DNA from: Cupriavidus cauae
Lineage (GTDB): Bacteria > Pseudomonadota > Gammaproteobacteria > Burkholderiales > Burkholderiaceae
Assembly: GCF_008632125.1 (NCBI RefSeq)
Contig: NZ_VWRN01000005.1
Coordinates: 1 to 64,000, forward strand
Length of the DNA: 64,000 nt
Direction: 5' to 3'
In this document: positions 1-10,979 of the stretch, in pieces
Layout of the letters: the number at the start of each line of letters is the position of its first letter
Position numbering within the stretch: position 1 is the first letter of the stretch
Program-made: the position numbers and the translations under genes
The notes under the pieces: model-generated
What the model saw: the letters and a program-made list of their open reading frames with translations, nothing else
Database searches by the model: none
Told to the model about the DNA's origin: nothing

Positions 1-13
1 CGCCGCGACCGGC

Positions 14-1735
<1,722 letters not shown>

Positions 1736-1797
1736 CTTGGGAGACGGAAGGCGGCGGTGACTTGGGAGGGATCGGGACCGGCGGGGTGCGCTGGCGC

Positions 1798-2715
1798 TCA
1801 GAGCCGGTTGTCTTCGGTCGGGTACTCGTGCCAGTGCAGCTTCTTGCGCAGCGTGGCGTAGTAGTTGTAGCCGACCGGGTGAAGCAGGTTGATGGTCCTG
1901 GCCGAGCGGCGCACGACGATGCGGTCGCCGGGCAGCAGCGAGGTCAGCGACTGCATGTCGAAGTTGACGCTGGCATCGCGGGCGGTGGCGACCTCGATCG
2001 ACACCTCGGCGTCGTGCGGCAGCACGATCGGCCGGTTCGACAGCGCATGCGGGGCGATCGGCACCAGCACCAGTCCGGACAGCGTCGGATGCAGGATCGG
2101 GCCGCCGGCCGACAGCGCATAGGCGGTCGAGCCGGTCGGCGTCGACACGATCAGGCCGTCCGAACGCTGGTTGTACATGAAGTAGCCGTCCACCGAGACC
2201 GCCAGCTCGACCATGCCGGAGATGCCCGAGCGATTGACCACCACGTCGTTCAGGGCCAGCGCGGAGAAGATCACGCCCTCGTCGCGGATCACGCGCGATT
2301 CGAGCAGCATGCGGTTCTCGGGCTCGTAGTGGCCGCTGAGCATGGCCGGCAGCACCGATTGCACATCCTCCAGCGGGATGTCCGTCATGAAGCCGAGGCG
2401 GCCGTGGTTGACGCCGATCAGCGGCACCGAGAAGCCGGCCAGCTGGCGCGCGATGCCGAGCAGCGTGCCGTCGCCGCCGAGCACCACGGCGACGTCGGCC
2501 TGCCGGCCGATCTCTTCGGCGGACAGCGCGGGGTAGTCGGTCAGGCCGGTCGCCAGCGCCGTCTCGCGTTCGAACACCACGTCCTGGCCGTTGCGCAGGA
2601 TGCAGGCCGCCAGTTCCTCGAGCGGGCCCTCGATGCCCGCGGTCGAATACCTGCCGACCAGGGCGACCGTGCGAAAGGGCGCGTGCGCGGCGCCGGACTT
2701 GGGGTGTGCAGACAT
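1798..2715 (-). CDS. nadK: NAD kinase
   Basis: Phosphorylates NAD to NADP in the cytosol. The 305-residue protein shows the family's GGDGT motif at residues 80-84, followed by the NHGRLGFM stretch and the later [12 protein letters not shown] segment that forms the NAD site. I chose the ATG at 2715 because the reading frame stays open far upstream (to 3645) only as the antisense of hrcA; the product from 2715 has the normal family length. It is divergent from hrcA (102 bp between starts) and is followed by recN. No catalytic residue appears to be missing. Confidence 0.96.
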   Translation of the reverse strand: MSAHPKSGAAHAPFRTVALVGRYSTAGIEGPLEELAACILRNGQDVVFERETALATGLTDYPALSAEEIGRQADVAVVLGGDGTLLGIARQLAGFSVPLIGVNHGRLGFMTDIPLEDVQSVLPAMLSGHYEPENRMLLESRVIRDEGVIFSALALNDVVVNRSGISGMVELAVSVDGYFMYNQRSDGLIVSTPTGSTAYALSAGGPILHPTLSGLVLVPIAPHALSNRPIVLPHDAEVSIEVATARDASVNFDMQSLTSLLPGDRIVVRRSARTINLLHPVGYNYYATLRKKLHWHEYPTEDNRL

Positions 2716-2802
2716 GCCCGGATTAGACCATACCGCCATGACCATTGTCAGCACGGGGCGGGGGGCGAGTGCCAGCGCGAGCCCCGGCGCGCAAAACTTG
2801 CG

Positions 2803-2808
2803 TAAAAT
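2803..2808 (+). promoter_or_regulatory. Candidate -10 element of hrcA (TAAAAT)
   Basis: TAAAAT ends 9 bp before the hrcA ATG, so a start of transcription at about 2815 would leave almost no leader. No good -35 was seen, and the only SD-like bases are GGGA just before the ATG. I looked for a CIRCE inverted repeat (the HrcA operator) in 2716-2817 and did not see one. Confidence 0.35.
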
Positions 2809-2817
2809 CGGGACACC

Positions 2818-3855
2818 ATGGACGAACGAGCGAAAACCCTTCTCAAGACCCTGATCGAGCGCTACATCGCCGAAGGGCAGCCGGTCGGCTCGCGTACGCT
2901 GTCGAAGTACTCGGGACTGGACCTGTCGCCGGCGACCATCCGCAACGTGATGTCGGACCTGGAGGAGATGGGCTTCATTGCCAGCCCGCACACGTCGGCG
3001 GGGCGCATTCCGACCCCGCGCGGCTACCGGTTGTTCGTCGACACCATGCTGACGGCCCAGCCGCTCGACAGCCAGTTCGACCGCACCAAGCTGGCCGGGC
3101 TGATCCAGGGCGAACTCGGCGCGCAGGAACAGAGCCCGCAGCGGATGATCACCACCGCCGCGCGCACGCTGTCGAACCTGTCGCAGTTCGCCGGCGTGGT
3201 GATGACCCCGCGCCGCGCGCAGGCGTTCCGGCAGATCGAATTCATGCGGCTGTCCGACAAGCGCATCCTGCTGATCATCGTGACGCCCGAAGGGGACGTG
3301 CAGAACCGCATCATCCAGACCGAGCTGCCCTACAGCGCGTCGCAGCTGGTCGAGGCGGCCAATTTCATCAACACGCATTACGCCGGCATGCGCTTCGACA
3401 CGGTGCGGGAGCGGCTGCGCGACGAACTGAAGGCGCTGCGCATCGACATGTCCGAACTGATGCAGGCCGCGGTCGAGGCCGGCAGCAGTGCGATGGCCGA
3501 CGAGGACGACCAGGTCTATATCTCGGGCGAACGCAAGCTGCTCGAGGTCGAGGACCTGGCCTCGAGCATGGACAAGCTGCGCCGGCTGTTCGACGTGTTC
3601 GAGCACAAGACCAGCCTGCTGCAGCTGCTCGATGTGTCCAGCCATGCCGAGGGCGTGCAGATCTTCATCGGCGGCGAGAGCCGGCTGGTGCCGCTCGAGG
3701 ACATGGCGGTGATCACCGCGCCGTACGAGGTCGACGGCCAGATCGTCGGCACGCTGGGCGTGATCGGCCCGACGCGGATGGCCTATGACCGGGTGATCCC
3801 GATCGTCGATATCACCGCGCGGCTGCTGTCGAGCGCGCTGAGCAGCCAGAACTGA
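2818..3855 (+). CDS. hrcA: Heat-inducible transcription repressor HrcA
   Basis: Repressor of class I heat-shock genes that binds CIRCE elements. The 345-residue product starts with the winged-helix region ([18 protein letters not shown]) followed by the conserved [17 protein letters not shown] stretch, then the GAF-like regulatory domain and a C-terminal dimerisation part. Length is typical. The ATG at 2818 gives the canonical N-terminus. It heads a stress-related set on the plus strand (hemH, hslR, grpE downstream), as in other Burkholderiales. No CIRCE was found in the window, so its targets here (probably groESL) lie elsewhere. Confidence 0.96.
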   Translation: MDERAKTLLKTLIERYIAEGQPVGSRTLSKYSGLDLSPATIRNVMSDLEEMGFIASPHTSAGRIPTPRGYRLFVDTMLTAQPLDSQFDRTKLAGLIQGELGAQEQSPQRMITTAARTLSNLSQFAGVVMTPRRAQAFRQIEFMRLSDKRILLIIVTPEGDVQNRIIQTELPYSASQLVEAANFINTHYAGMRFDTVRERLRDELKALRIDMSELMQAAVEAGSSAMADEDDQVYISGERKLLEVEDLASSMDKLRRLFDVFEHKTSLLQLLDVSSHAEGVQIFIGGESRLVPLEDMAVITAPYEVDGQIVGTLGVIGPTRMAYDRVIPIVDITARLLSSALSSQN

Positions 3856-3877
3856 TGGCGGCCAGGGCGGGCCGCCA
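3856..3877. terminator. GC-rich hairpin after hrcA
   Basis: Eight-base arms TGGCGGCC (3856-3863) and GGCCGCCA (3870-3877) form a hairpin starting one base past the hrcA stop codon. There is no T-run, so this is at most a weak or processing signal, and hemH may still be read through from hrcA. Confidence 0.3.
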
Positions 3878-3919
3878 CGCGCAGGGCGGCCTTCGCGCCC
3901 CAGCGATACCGGAATCCCT

Positions 3920-5031
3920 ATGACCTTTACCGCAGAACCGGCCTATCGGCATGGGCAGGCGCCCCGCACGGCGATCCTGCTGATCAATCTGGGCACGCCC
4001 GACGAGCCGACCCCGAAGGCGGTCGGCCGCTATCTGAAGCAGTTCCTGTCCGATCCGCGCGTGGTGGAGATTCCGCGCGCGGCCTGGCTGCCGGTGCTGT
4101 ACGGGCTGATCCTGCCGCTGCGCTCGCGCGCGTCGGCGCTCAAGTACGAATCGATCTGGCTGCGCGAGGCGCACCGGACCGGCTCGCCGCTGCTGGTCCA
4201 CACCGAACGGCAGGCGCATGCGCTGCAGCAGTTGCTGGCGCAGCAGGGACACGACGTGACGGTGGCCTGCGCGATGCGCTACGGCAACCCGTCGATCCCA
4301 TCCGTGATGGAGGCGCTGCGGCGCCAGGGCTGCGAGCGCATCCTGGCGCTGCCCATGTACCCGCAGTATTCCGGCACCACCACCGCGACCGCCTTCGACG
4401 AGCTGTTCCGCGTGCTCGGCGAATGGCGCAACCAGCCCGAGCTTCGGCTGGTCAAGCATTTCCACGATCATCCGGCCTACCTGGGCGCGCTGCACCAGCA
4501 GGTCGGCGCCTATTGGGCCCAGCACGGCGCGCCCGATTTCGCGCGCGGCGACCGCCTGATCCTGTCCTTTCATGGCGTGCCGCGGCGCACGCTGGAATTG
4601 GGCGATCCGTATCACTGCGAATGCCTGAAGACCGGCCGCATGCTGGGCGAGGCGCTGGGTCTGCAGCCCGGCCAGTACCAGGTCACGTTCCAGTCGCGCT
4701 TCGGCAAGGCCGAGTGGCTGCAGCCCTATACCGCGCCGACGCTGACCGAGCTTGGCAAGGTCGGCACCGCGCGGGTCGACGTGTTCTGCCCCGGCTTTCC
4801 GGCCGACTGCATCGAGACGCTGGAAGAGATCGCGATGGAAGGGCAGTCCGAATTCAAGGTCGCCGGCGGCAAGGAGTTCCACTTCATTCCGTGCCTGAAT
4901 GACGCGCCGTTCTGGATCACCGCGCTGTCGGAGATTGCGCTGCAGCATATGCAGGGCTGGCCCCTGCGGCTGCCGCACGCGCACGAACTGGAGGCCAGGC
5001 GCTCGCTGGCGCAGGCAAGGGGGGCGGCGGC

Positions 5032-5035
<4 letters not shown>
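3920..5035 (+). CDS. hemH: Ferrochelatase
   Basis: Inserts Fe2+ into protoporphyrin IX, the last step of protoheme synthesis, at the inner face of the membrane. The 371-residue protein shows the N-terminal [13 protein letters not shown], the central [16 protein letters not shown] loop, the catalytic-histidine motif SFHGVPRRT (His218) and the acidic partner in DCIETLEEI (Glu299). Length is typical of the betaproteobacterial enzyme. Its last four bases overlap the hslR start (ATGA), so the two are translationally coupled. It lies 64 bp after hrcA. Confidence 0.97.
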
Positions 5036-5427
<392 letters not shown>

Positions 5428-5437
5428 GCCGAAGCGA

Positions 5438-5461
5438 CACGGCCCGCGCGGGCGGGCCGTG
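5438..5461. terminator. Bidirectional hairpin between hslR and a convergent small gene
   Basis: Perfect 10-bp arms CACGGCCCGC (5438-5447) and GCGGGCCGTG (5452-5461) with a 4-base loop. The hairpin lies just after hslR and two bases from the stop of the opposite-strand small membrane protein gene, so it may serve both. No T-run follows. Confidence 0.6.
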
Positions 5462-5463
5462 TG

Positions 5464-5649
5464 TCAGCGGGAATACTGGATGATGTATTGGCGCAGCGCC
5501 GGATCGGCGCCGCCTGCCACGCTGTCGCGCGGGGTCAGTCCGTCGGAGAGCCAGATGAAGACGGTCAGGGCCGCCAGCGAAAGAAGTACCAGCAGGGTGA
5601 AGAGCGAAAACTTCGGCGTTTTGTTCGACGGCTTCGGCAGCTTGCGCAT
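5464..5649 (-). CDS. Small single-span membrane protein, unknown function
   Basis: A 61-residue protein that I do not recognise. It has a short basic N-terminus (MRKLPKPSNKTPKFS), one strongly hydrophobic segment (about residues 16-34, LFTLLVLLSLAALTVFIWL) and a polar C-terminal tail, so it probably sits in the inner membrane with the tail outside. A TAAGG ribosome-binding sequence lies just before the ATG. Its codon bias matches neighbouring genes and its 3' end is set by a shared hairpin, which supports a real gene. It is convergent with hslR and divergent from grpE. Confidence 0.6.
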   Translation of the reverse strand: MRKLPKPSNKTPKFSLFTLLVLLSLAALTVFIWLSDGLTPRDSVAGGADPALRQYIIQYSR

Positions 5650-5812
5650 GGCCTTACCCCGGCAGGAAAGACTTCAATATGGGACGGCACCCCGGCAGTT
5701 TTGTCGTTTTTTTGGATTTATCTTAGAAGCTGCACTGCAGCAAAGCAATTTCACTCCCCGCAGCACTGGTTTAAGTTTGTAAGCTGATGTTTCCTGCAGA
5801 TGTCCATCCGCT

Positions 5813-5840
5813 CTTGAAATATCGGCTTGGCGCCACCAGT
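5813..5840 (+). promoter_or_regulatory. Candidate sigma-32 (heat-shock) promoter of grpE
   Basis: CTTGAAA (5813-5819) is an exact match to the sigma-32 -35 consensus. At about the right distance lies GCCACCAGT (5832-5840), only a loose match to the CCCCATnT -10. The promoter would give grpE a leader of about 65 bases. The -35 is convincing; the -10 is not. Confidence 0.45.
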
Positions 5841-5911
5841 TGCCAGCTGAATTCCGATTGACCCCAGGCGGACCGCCGGTGCGGCCGCAACTTGTTCTGA
5901 AACGGATCGAC

Positions 5912-6502
5912 ATGGAAGACCAGAAGCAAACGCCATCCAACACGCCGCCGACCTCGCCCGCCGACCAGGCCGCCGAAGCGCAAGCCGCGCAACCGGCAAC
6001 GCCGAACCAGACGACCGAGCCCGCCGCAGCCGCGGATGACGTGGCCACCCAGCTCGCCGCACAGCTGGCCGAGCAGGAAGCCAAGGCACGCGAGAACTAC
6101 GATCTGTATCTGCGTGCCGTCGCCGAGGCCGAAAACATCCGACGCCGGGCGCAGGAAGACGTGGCAAAGGCCCACAAGTTCGCCATCGAGAGCTTCGCCG
6201 AGCATCTGCTGCCGGTGATGGACAGCCTGCAGGCTGCGCTGGCCGATGGGTCTGGCGATATCGCCAAGCTGCGCGAGGGGGTCGAACTGACCGCCAAGCA
6301 GCTGGCCAGCGCCTTCGAGAAGGGCCGCATGGTCGAACTGAATCCGGTCGGCGAGAAGTTCGACCCGCATCGGCACCAGGCGATTTCGATGGTGCCTTCG
6401 GAGCAGGAACCGAATACGGTGGTGGCCGTGCTGCAACGCGGCTATCTGATCGCGGACCGGGTCCTGCGGCCCGCATTGGTGACGGTGGCTGCGCCGAAGT
6501 AA
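5912..6502 (+). CDS. grpE: Nucleotide exchange factor GrpE
   Basis: Releases ADP from DnaK in the Hsp70 cycle. From the ATG at 5912 the product is 196 residues: an acidic, Pro/Ala/Gln-rich disordered N-terminus (about 1-50), a long coiled coil ([28 protein letters not shown]), the four-helix part and the C-terminal beta domain with [19 protein letters not shown]. An in-frame start 72 bp upstream exists, but the downstream ATG gives the usual N-terminus (MEDQKQTP). A heat-shock type -35 lies about 95 bp upstream. Unusually, dnaK does not follow. Confidence 0.95.
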   Translation: MEDQKQTPSNTPPTSPADQAAEAQAAQPATPNQTTEPAAAADDVATQLAAQLAEQEAKARENYDLYLRAVAEAENIRRRAQEDVAKAHKFAIESFAEHLLPVMDSLQAALADGSGDIAKLREGVELTAKQLASAFEKGRMVELNPVGEKFDPHRHQAISMVPSEQEPNTVVAVLQRGYLIADRVLRPALVTVAAPK

Positions 6503-6542
6503 GGGTCGGCGGGCAGACCGGCCTGCCTCCGATGCGCAGCCA

Positions 6543-6569
6543 CGCCCGGCGCCGTTTCGGCACCGGGCG
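6543..6569 (+). terminator. Hairpin between grpE and the thioredoxin-fold gene
   Basis: CGCCCGG-c-GCC pairs with GGC-a-CCGGGCG around a 5-base loop (one mismatch), followed by the T-rich TTCTCGTTTGT. It looks like a terminator or attenuator, and it lies only 22 bp before the next ATG. Confidence 0.5.
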
Positions 6570-6591
6570 TTCTCGTTTGTGGAGAAATGCG

Positions 6592-7008
6592 ATGCCTTAC
6601 CCGTTCGGCGCAGCGCCGGCGCCCCATACGGATCACCGCGCGTTCGAGGCCTTCGGCATGCGCGCGGTCGATCATGACACCATCGACGACGCGCTCGCCG
6701 CCGCCGGCGACAAGCTGGTCTGCGTGTTCTTCTGGGGCGAGGACTGCTACAACTGCGAAATGGCCAAGAAGGCCATGCTGGCCAATCCGGACCCGCTGCG
6801 CCAGCTCGATCTGCACTGGCTGCATGCCGACGTCTACACCTATCCGGCGCTGGGACGGCGCTTCGGGCTGTACGGCATCCCGGTGTTCATGTTCTTCCAC
6901 CGCGGCAAGAAGCTCGGCCGCGCCACCGGCTGGCATGGCATCGGGCAGTTCGCCGCGGCGGTTGCCAACGCGCGGCTGAAGGCCAGCGGCAAGCCGCTCG
7001 CCGGGTGA
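6592..7008 (+). CDS. Thioredoxin-fold protein with CYNC motif
   Basis: A 138-residue cytosolic thioredoxin-like protein of unknown substrate. The segment VCVFFWGEDCYNCEMAKKAM carries the CxxC redox pair (Cys-Tyr-Asn-Cys instead of the usual Cys-Gly-Pro-Cys). The cis-proline region is GIPVFMFFHRGKKLGRATG. No signal peptide is seen. I chose the ATG at 6592 because GGAGA lies 7 bp before it; an in-frame start at 6532 would run through the hairpin. As I recall, in related genera this gene sits between grpE and dnaK, which suggests a stress role. Confidence 0.85.
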   Translation: MPYPFGAAPAPHTDHRAFEAFGMRAVDHDTIDDALAAAGDKLVCVFFWGEDCYNCEMAKKAMLANPDPLRQLDLHWLHADVYTYPALGRRFGLYGIPVFMFFHRGKKLGRATGWHGIGQFAAAVANARLKASGKPLAG

Positions 7009-7129
7009 CGGCCCGGTAGCTGCCGCCGCGGCTCGGCGGCCGCGCGCGCCTGGAGGCTCGACGGTCGCCTTTCCCGGCGGCTCGACGGTCGCGCGCCCGG
7101 CGGCTCGGCACGTACGGGGGCTCGGCCCC
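7009..7129. repeat. Imperfect repeat spacer between convergent genes
   Basis: A 121-bp spacer between the thioredoxin-fold gene and pldA. GGCTCGACGGTCGC occurs twice (7055-7068 and 7079-7092, period 24), with further degenerate GGCTCGG copies around them. No gene is seen. Confidence 0.6.
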
Positions 7130-8488
7130 TCAGCGGTTCAGCGAGTAACCGATGCGGAACTGCCACGGCGTCTTGCGGTTGTAGTCGAGCAGGCTCTCGC
7201 CATAGCCGACGAAGTAGCCGGCCATCAGGTAGCCGGCCGTGCCCGGGATCAGCCTGCCCATCGGGTAGGTGAACTGCGCGTCCACGCTGCCGTACCACTG
7301 GCGGGTGCCCTTGCGCACCGTCGCCGCCAGCTCCCACGAATCGGGTTTGCCGTAGGCGACCCGCAGATCCATATAGCCGCGGTAGCGCGCGATATCGCTG
7401 TTGTCGCTCTTCTCCAGGTAGTAATAGAGCTTGGGCGTCACGGTCCAGTGCCAGTCGTTCGTCTCGCCGAAGTGGAAGGTCGGCTTCAGGAACAGCGTAT
7501 TGATGCTGCGCGACTGGTCGCCGTCGCGGCCGTTCGATTCGTGTTCGAGGCCGGTCGCCATCGACAGCCGGCTGATCCAGCGATTGCGCACGCCGGTATC
7601 GGACAGGTAATAGAAGATGCTGGGCCGGTAGTTGGTGTCGTGGAACGGCTTCGATTCCTCCGACAGGTCCCACAGCGAGAACTGCGTGTAGCCGACGTAC
7701 AGATTGTCGAGCCAGTAGCGCGAGTTCGGATCGCGGCCCTCGAAGATCCGGTACTTGAAGCTGAACTGGAACTTGGCATTGGCGCCGCCGTGCGCGCCGA
7801 CGGCGAAGTACATCGGATCGTTGAAGGTCAGCCGGCTGCCGCCCGACAGGATCGGCTGGTCGTAGACCGGCTGGCCCGGTCCCTTCGGCTGGACCACCGT
7901 CTCGACCGGCGTCGCCGCGATATCCGCCTGCTGATCGTCGTGGTCGGCCGGCGCGGCCGCGGTCGCCGCCGCAGGCGTACCGGCGGACGGCGCCGCGGCG
8001 GTGGCCGGGGGCGCGATGCCCGACTGGTTCAGCGTCACCAGCACCGGCGCGGCGTCGAGGCCGACCGGATCGAGGCGGATCTGGCCGCGCAGCGTCGACG
8101 GGATCTCGCCCTGGTACTGAATGGTGCGATTTTCCCCGCGGCGCAGGCGCACCGTGGCCGGGCCCGGCGTGATCCGGCGCATCGTGATCCGCACCGGCGC
8201 CAGCATTTCCGGCGAGGCGACCACTTCCAGCGTATCGGGCACCAGATAGCTGCGGTTGGCGGTGTCCGCGGTCACCAGCAGCGTCAGCCGCAGCGGCTGC
8301 GCGCCGTCCAGCACGCGCGGCGGCTGCAGCAGCGCGATCGCGGCGTGGGCGGACGGCGCGCACAGGGCGGCGAGGGCGAGGGAAACGGCGGCGGCGGGCG
8401 CGAGCAGGCGCGGACGACGAGCCGCGGACGGGCTTCGGAGCATCGGCATCATGGGAAATATTGGAGGGGTGTGCCGGATATGACGCAT
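7130..8488 (-). CDS. pldA: Outer membrane phospholipase A (OMPLA)
   Basis: Outer-membrane beta-barrel enzyme that hydrolyses phospholipids misplaced in the outer leaflet. The product (452 residues from 8488) has a signal peptide ending near AHA at residues 47-49, an extra periplasmic region (about 50-200, Ala/Pro/Asp-rich in its second half), and the C-terminal barrel. The active site is clear: YTQFSLWDLSEES, then GLEHESNG with His316 and Ser318, and Asn330, with the same spacing as His142/Ser144/Asn156 of E. coli PldA. A later start at 8452 (MMPML) gives a more normal signal length and may be the true one. The gene is convergent to the grpE side and occupies the place where dnaK-dnaJ would be expected. 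Confidence 0.92.
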   Translation of the reverse strand: MRHIRHTPPIFPMMPMLRSPSAARRPRLLAPAAAVSLALAALCAPSAHAAIALLQPPRVLDGAQPLRLTLLVTADTANRSYLVPDTLEVVASPEMLAPVRITMRRITPGPATVRLRRGENRTIQYQGEIPSTLRGQIRLDPVGLDAAPVLVTLNQSGIAPPATAAAPSAGTPAAATAAAPADHDDQQADIAATPVETVVQPKGPGQPVYDQPILSGGSRLTFNDPMYFAVGAHGGANAKFQFSFKYRIFEGRDPNSRYWLDNLYVGYTQFSLWDLSEESKPFHDTNYRPSIFYYLSDTGVRNRWISRLSMATGLEHESNGRDGDQSRSINTLFLKPTFHFGETNDWHWTVTPKLYYYLEKSDNSDIARYRGYMDLRVAYGKPDSWELAATVRKGTRQWYGSVDAQFTYPMGRLIPGTAGYLMAGYFVGYGESLLDYNRKTPWQFRIGYSLNR

Positions 8489-8588
8489 GGCACGGCCCGG
8501 AATGGCAACGCGCCAAAGCCTAGCACGTGGCCGGCCGGACTAGCTGTGACGATTTGTACCGGCCGGTCGGCCGGCGGTCCGGCGGAAA

Positions 8589-9020
8589 TCAGCCGCGCGC
8601 GCGGCGCTGGACGCAGGCGATGTAGTGCTCGCCGTCCGGCGGCAGCCCGCTGCGTTGCGATTGCCACAGCATCTCGCCGAGGCATTCCATCATCTGATGA
8701 TGGGCCTCGTGCGGCGAATCAAGCCGGCGCGCCAGCTGTTCGAACGCCTGGCGGATGCCGCGCGGCTGGTCGACGGACACCTGCTCGGCGATCGACAGAT
8801 GCATGGCCAGATGCAGGAAGGGGTTGGTCTGCCCGCGCTCGGGCGTGAATTCCTCGGCGATGGCCGCGTCGGCGTCGGCGAGCTGGTCGTGGTATTCGGG
8901 GTGGGCGCGGATCCAGTCGACGGCGATCGCCTCGAGCGGCGTCAGCACTTCGTTGGCGCCTTGCTTGCGCCAGGCTTCGCAAAAGAACCGGCGGACTTCT
9001 TCACGGGAGGGATTGAACAT
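8589..9020 (-). CDS. DUF1841 family protein
   Basis: A 143-residue soluble protein of the DUF1841 family, conserved in beta- and gammaproteobacteria and without a known activity. Visible marks are the N-terminal FNPSREEVRRFFCEAWRK, the central ERGQTNPFLHLAMHLSIAEQ, and HEAHHQMMECLGEMLWQSQR, all helical and His/Glu-rich. I chose the ATG at 9020 because it gives the conserved MFNPSRE start; the frame stays open to 9083. It lies 100 bp upstream of pldA on the same strand but is probably a separate unit. Confidence 0.88.
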   Translation of the reverse strand: MFNPSREEVRRFFCEAWRKQGANEVLTPLEAIAVDWIRAHPEYHDQLADADAAIAEEFTPERGQTNPFLHLAMHLSIAEQVSVDQPRGIRQAFEQLARRLDSPHEAHHQMMECLGEMLWQSQRSGLPPDGEHYIACVQRRARG

Positions 9021-9270
9021 GATGGGGCGGATTGTAAACGACGGCCCGCGGGCTTGCCGGCGCTGCCCCGCGTTGGGTGCCACTGAGACTGTGCCGCAGG
9101 GGCCGCATGCCGACTAGAATGCGGGATCGTCCGGCGTGCCGTTCGACCCGGCGTTTTACCCGCGTTCGACTCGAGTTCGTCCTGCCTTCGACCCGTGATC
9201 GACCCGTGTCGGCCCCGTTCGACCTGAAGTTGGACCTTCCGTAGACCTCGCCATAGGGCCCGGCTCCTCC
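9021..9270. repeat. Spacer with degenerate GTTCGACC repeats and a -10-like hexamer
   Basis: A 250-bp divergent spacer between the DUF1841 gene and the transporter. TAGAAT at 9115-9120 may be the -10 of the transporter gene. From 9121 to 9240 the sequence is a string of degenerate copies of (G)TTCGACCCG with irregular spacing (for example near 9136, 9161, 9186, 9197 and 9216). If transcribed from the hexamer, these would lie in a leader of about 140 bases. Confidence 0.55.
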
Positions 9271-10203
9271 ATGACCGCTACCCCCCGCCCGTCGACCCTG
9301 CTGCGGCACGCCGGCGACAAGCTGGCCGGCGTGCTGCTGATCGCGATCTCGGCCAGCGCCTTCGGCGCGATGGCGATCTTCGCCCGCTTCGCCTATGACG
9401 CCGGCGCCGACGTCTATGGCCTGCTGTCGGTGCGCTTCGTGCTGGCTGCGATCGCGCTGGCGGCGGTGATGCGCTGGCAGCGGATCGCGCTGCCGCCGTG
9501 GCCGCGCGTGCTGGCGCTGGCGGCGATGGGCGGCATCGGCTATGTCGGCCAGTCGTTCTGCTTCTTCAGCGCGCTGAACCATGCGCAGGCCAGCCTGGTG
9601 GCGCTGCTGCTCTATCTGTATCCGGTCTTCGTCACCGTGATGGCGGCGCTGTTCCTGAAGGAGAAGCTGACCGGCGCGGCCGTGACCGCGCTGGTGCTGT
9701 GCTCGGTCGGCGCGGGCCTGACGGTCGGCGGCGGGGAGGGCAGCGCGCTCGGCATCGGCCTGGGCCTGGCGTCGGCGCTGATCTATTCGGTCTACATCAT
9801 CGTCGGCGCGCGGCTGACGCCCGGCGTGCACCCCGTGGCGACCACCACGGTGGTCTGCACGGCGGCTGCGGTCGTCTATGTCGGCGCCGCGCTGGCCCGG
9901 GCCGCGGCCGGCATGCCGCCGCAGTTTCCGGCCGATGCCGGCGGCTGGCTGGCATTGGCGGCGATCGCGCTGCTGTCGACGGTGCTGGCCATCCTGACCT
10001 TCTTCGCCGGCCTGCAGCGGCTCGGCGCGGCCCAGGCCTCGATGCTGTCCACGCTCGAACCGGTGGTCACGGTGCTGCTGGCCGCGCTGCTGCTGGGCGA
10101 GCAGATCGGCCTGACCCAGGCCGTCGGCGGCGGCCTGATCCTGGCCGGCGTGCTGTGGCTGACCCGCAAGGGCACGGCGCCCGCGCCTGTACAACAAAAT
10201 TGA
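9271..10203 (+). CDS. EamA/DMT-family transporter
   Basis: A 310-residue inner-membrane protein with ten hydrophobic helices arranged as two EamA repeats, typical of drug/metabolite exporters. The first repeat carries FGAMAIFARFAYDAGADVYGLLSVRF and the second shows the usual LSTLEPVVTVLLAALLLGEQ near the end. Substrate cannot be told from sequence. No partner gene sits next to it; the RutE-like nitroreductase follows after 84 bp with its own -10-like hexamer. Confidence 0.9.
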   Translation: MTATPRPSTLLRHAGDKLAGVLLIAISASAFGAMAIFARFAYDAGADVYGLLSVRFVLAAIALAAVMRWQRIALPPWPRVLALAAMGGIGYVGQSFCFFSALNHAQASLVALLLYLYPVFVTVMAALFLKEKLTGAAVTALVLCSVGAGLTVGGGEGSALGIGLGLASALIYSVYIIVGARLTPGVHPVATTTVVCTAAAVVYVGAALARAAAGMPPQFPADAGGWLALAAIALLSTVLAILTFFAGLQRLGAAQASMLSTLEPVVTVLLAALLLGEQIGLTQAVGGGLILAGVLWLTRKGTAPAPVQQN

Positions 10204-10248
10204 ACGGCTTGCTGAAATCCTTGGCGTGGAACGGGTGGAACGCGTCGG

Positions 10249-10254
10249 TAGAAT
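10249..10254 (+). promoter_or_regulatory. Candidate -10 of the nitroreductase gene (TAGAAT)
   Basis: TAGAAT lies 33 bp before the ATG, with a poor -35 candidate (GTGGAA, 10226-10231) 17 bp upstream. The ribosome-binding sequence CTGAGGAAT follows near the start codon. Confidence 0.4.
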
Positions 10255-10287
10255 GCGCCCTTTCCCGTACTTCCCTGAGGAATCCGC

Positions 10288-10875
10288 ATGAAATCGCTCG
10301 ACCAGGCCGCCATCGCCCAACTGTTCACCGAGGCCCGTACGCATAGCGCCTGGCAGGACCGGCAGATCGACGACGCCGTGCTGCATCAGCTGTACGAGGC
10401 GATGAAGTTCGGCCCGACCGCGGCCAACAGCTCGCCGGCCCGCATCGTGTTCGTCAAGACCGCGGCGCAGAAGGCGAAGCTGGTCGAATGCGTGTCGCCG
10501 GGCAATGTCGACAAGACCCGCTCGGCCCCGGTGACGGCGATCGTCGCCTTCGATACCGCCTTCCACGAGCAGCTCCCCAGGCTGTTCCCGCACGCCGATG
10601 CCCGTTCCTGGTATGTCGGCCAGCCGGAGAAGATCGCCCGCGACGCGCTGGTCAACAGCTCGCTGCAAGGTGCCTATCTGATCCTGGCGGCGCGCGCGCT
10701 CGGCCTCGACTGCGGGCCGATGGGCGGCTTCGACCCCGCCAAGGTCAATGCGGCGTTCTTCCCCGACGGCAAATGGTCGGTCAACTTCCTGATCAACCTC
10801 GGCTATGGCGACGCCGACAAGCTGTTCCCGCGCAACCCGCGCCTGAGCTTCGACGAGGCCTGCCGGATCGTCTGA
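10288..10875 (+). CDS. Nitroreductase family protein, RutE/HadB-like (malonic semialdehyde reductase type)
   Basis: A 195-residue FMN-dependent oxidoreductase. The N-terminal [38 protein letters not shown]-like segment, the [32 protein letters not shown] block and the final [21 protein letters not shown] match the RutE/HadB subfamily, which reduces malonic semialdehyde or similar compounds. No other rut genes are next to it, so a role in pyrimidine catabolism is only a family-level suggestion. It is convergent with nth. Confidence 0.85.
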   Translation: MKSLDQAAIAQLFTEARTHSAWQDRQIDDAVLHQLYEAMKFGPTAANSSPARIVFVKTAAQKAKLVECVSPGNVDKTRSAPVTAIVAFDTAFHEQLPRLFPHADARSWYVGQPEKIARDALVNSSLQGAYLILAARALGLDCGPMGGFDPAKVNAAFFPDGKWSVNFLINLGYGDADKLFPRNPRLSFDEACRIV

Positions 10876-10909
10876 TCGGGTGAAAGGATGACCGGTGACC
10901 GGACCGGTT

Positions 10910-10941
10910 GACCGGGTGACCGGGTGACCGGGTGACCGGTC
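10910..10941. repeat. 8-bp tandem repeat GACCGGGT
   Basis: Three exact copies of GACCGGGT (10910-10917, 10918-10925, 10926-10933) and a degenerate fourth, with more GACCGG-type copies just upstream (from about 10889). The array fills the convergent spacer between the nitroreductase gene and nth. Confidence 0.8.
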
Positions 10942-10979
10942 GACGGATGATCAGGTCACCGCGCTGGCTGCTCGCGTGG

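Noticed and set aside
2716-2817. CIRCE operator upstream of hrcA
   Set aside because: I searched by eye for the TTAGCACTC-n9-GAGTGCTAA inverted repeat and found nothing similar.
2716-3645. Upstream extension of the nadK frame over hrcA
   Set aside because: The extension is exactly antisense to hrcA and gives a protein twice the family length.
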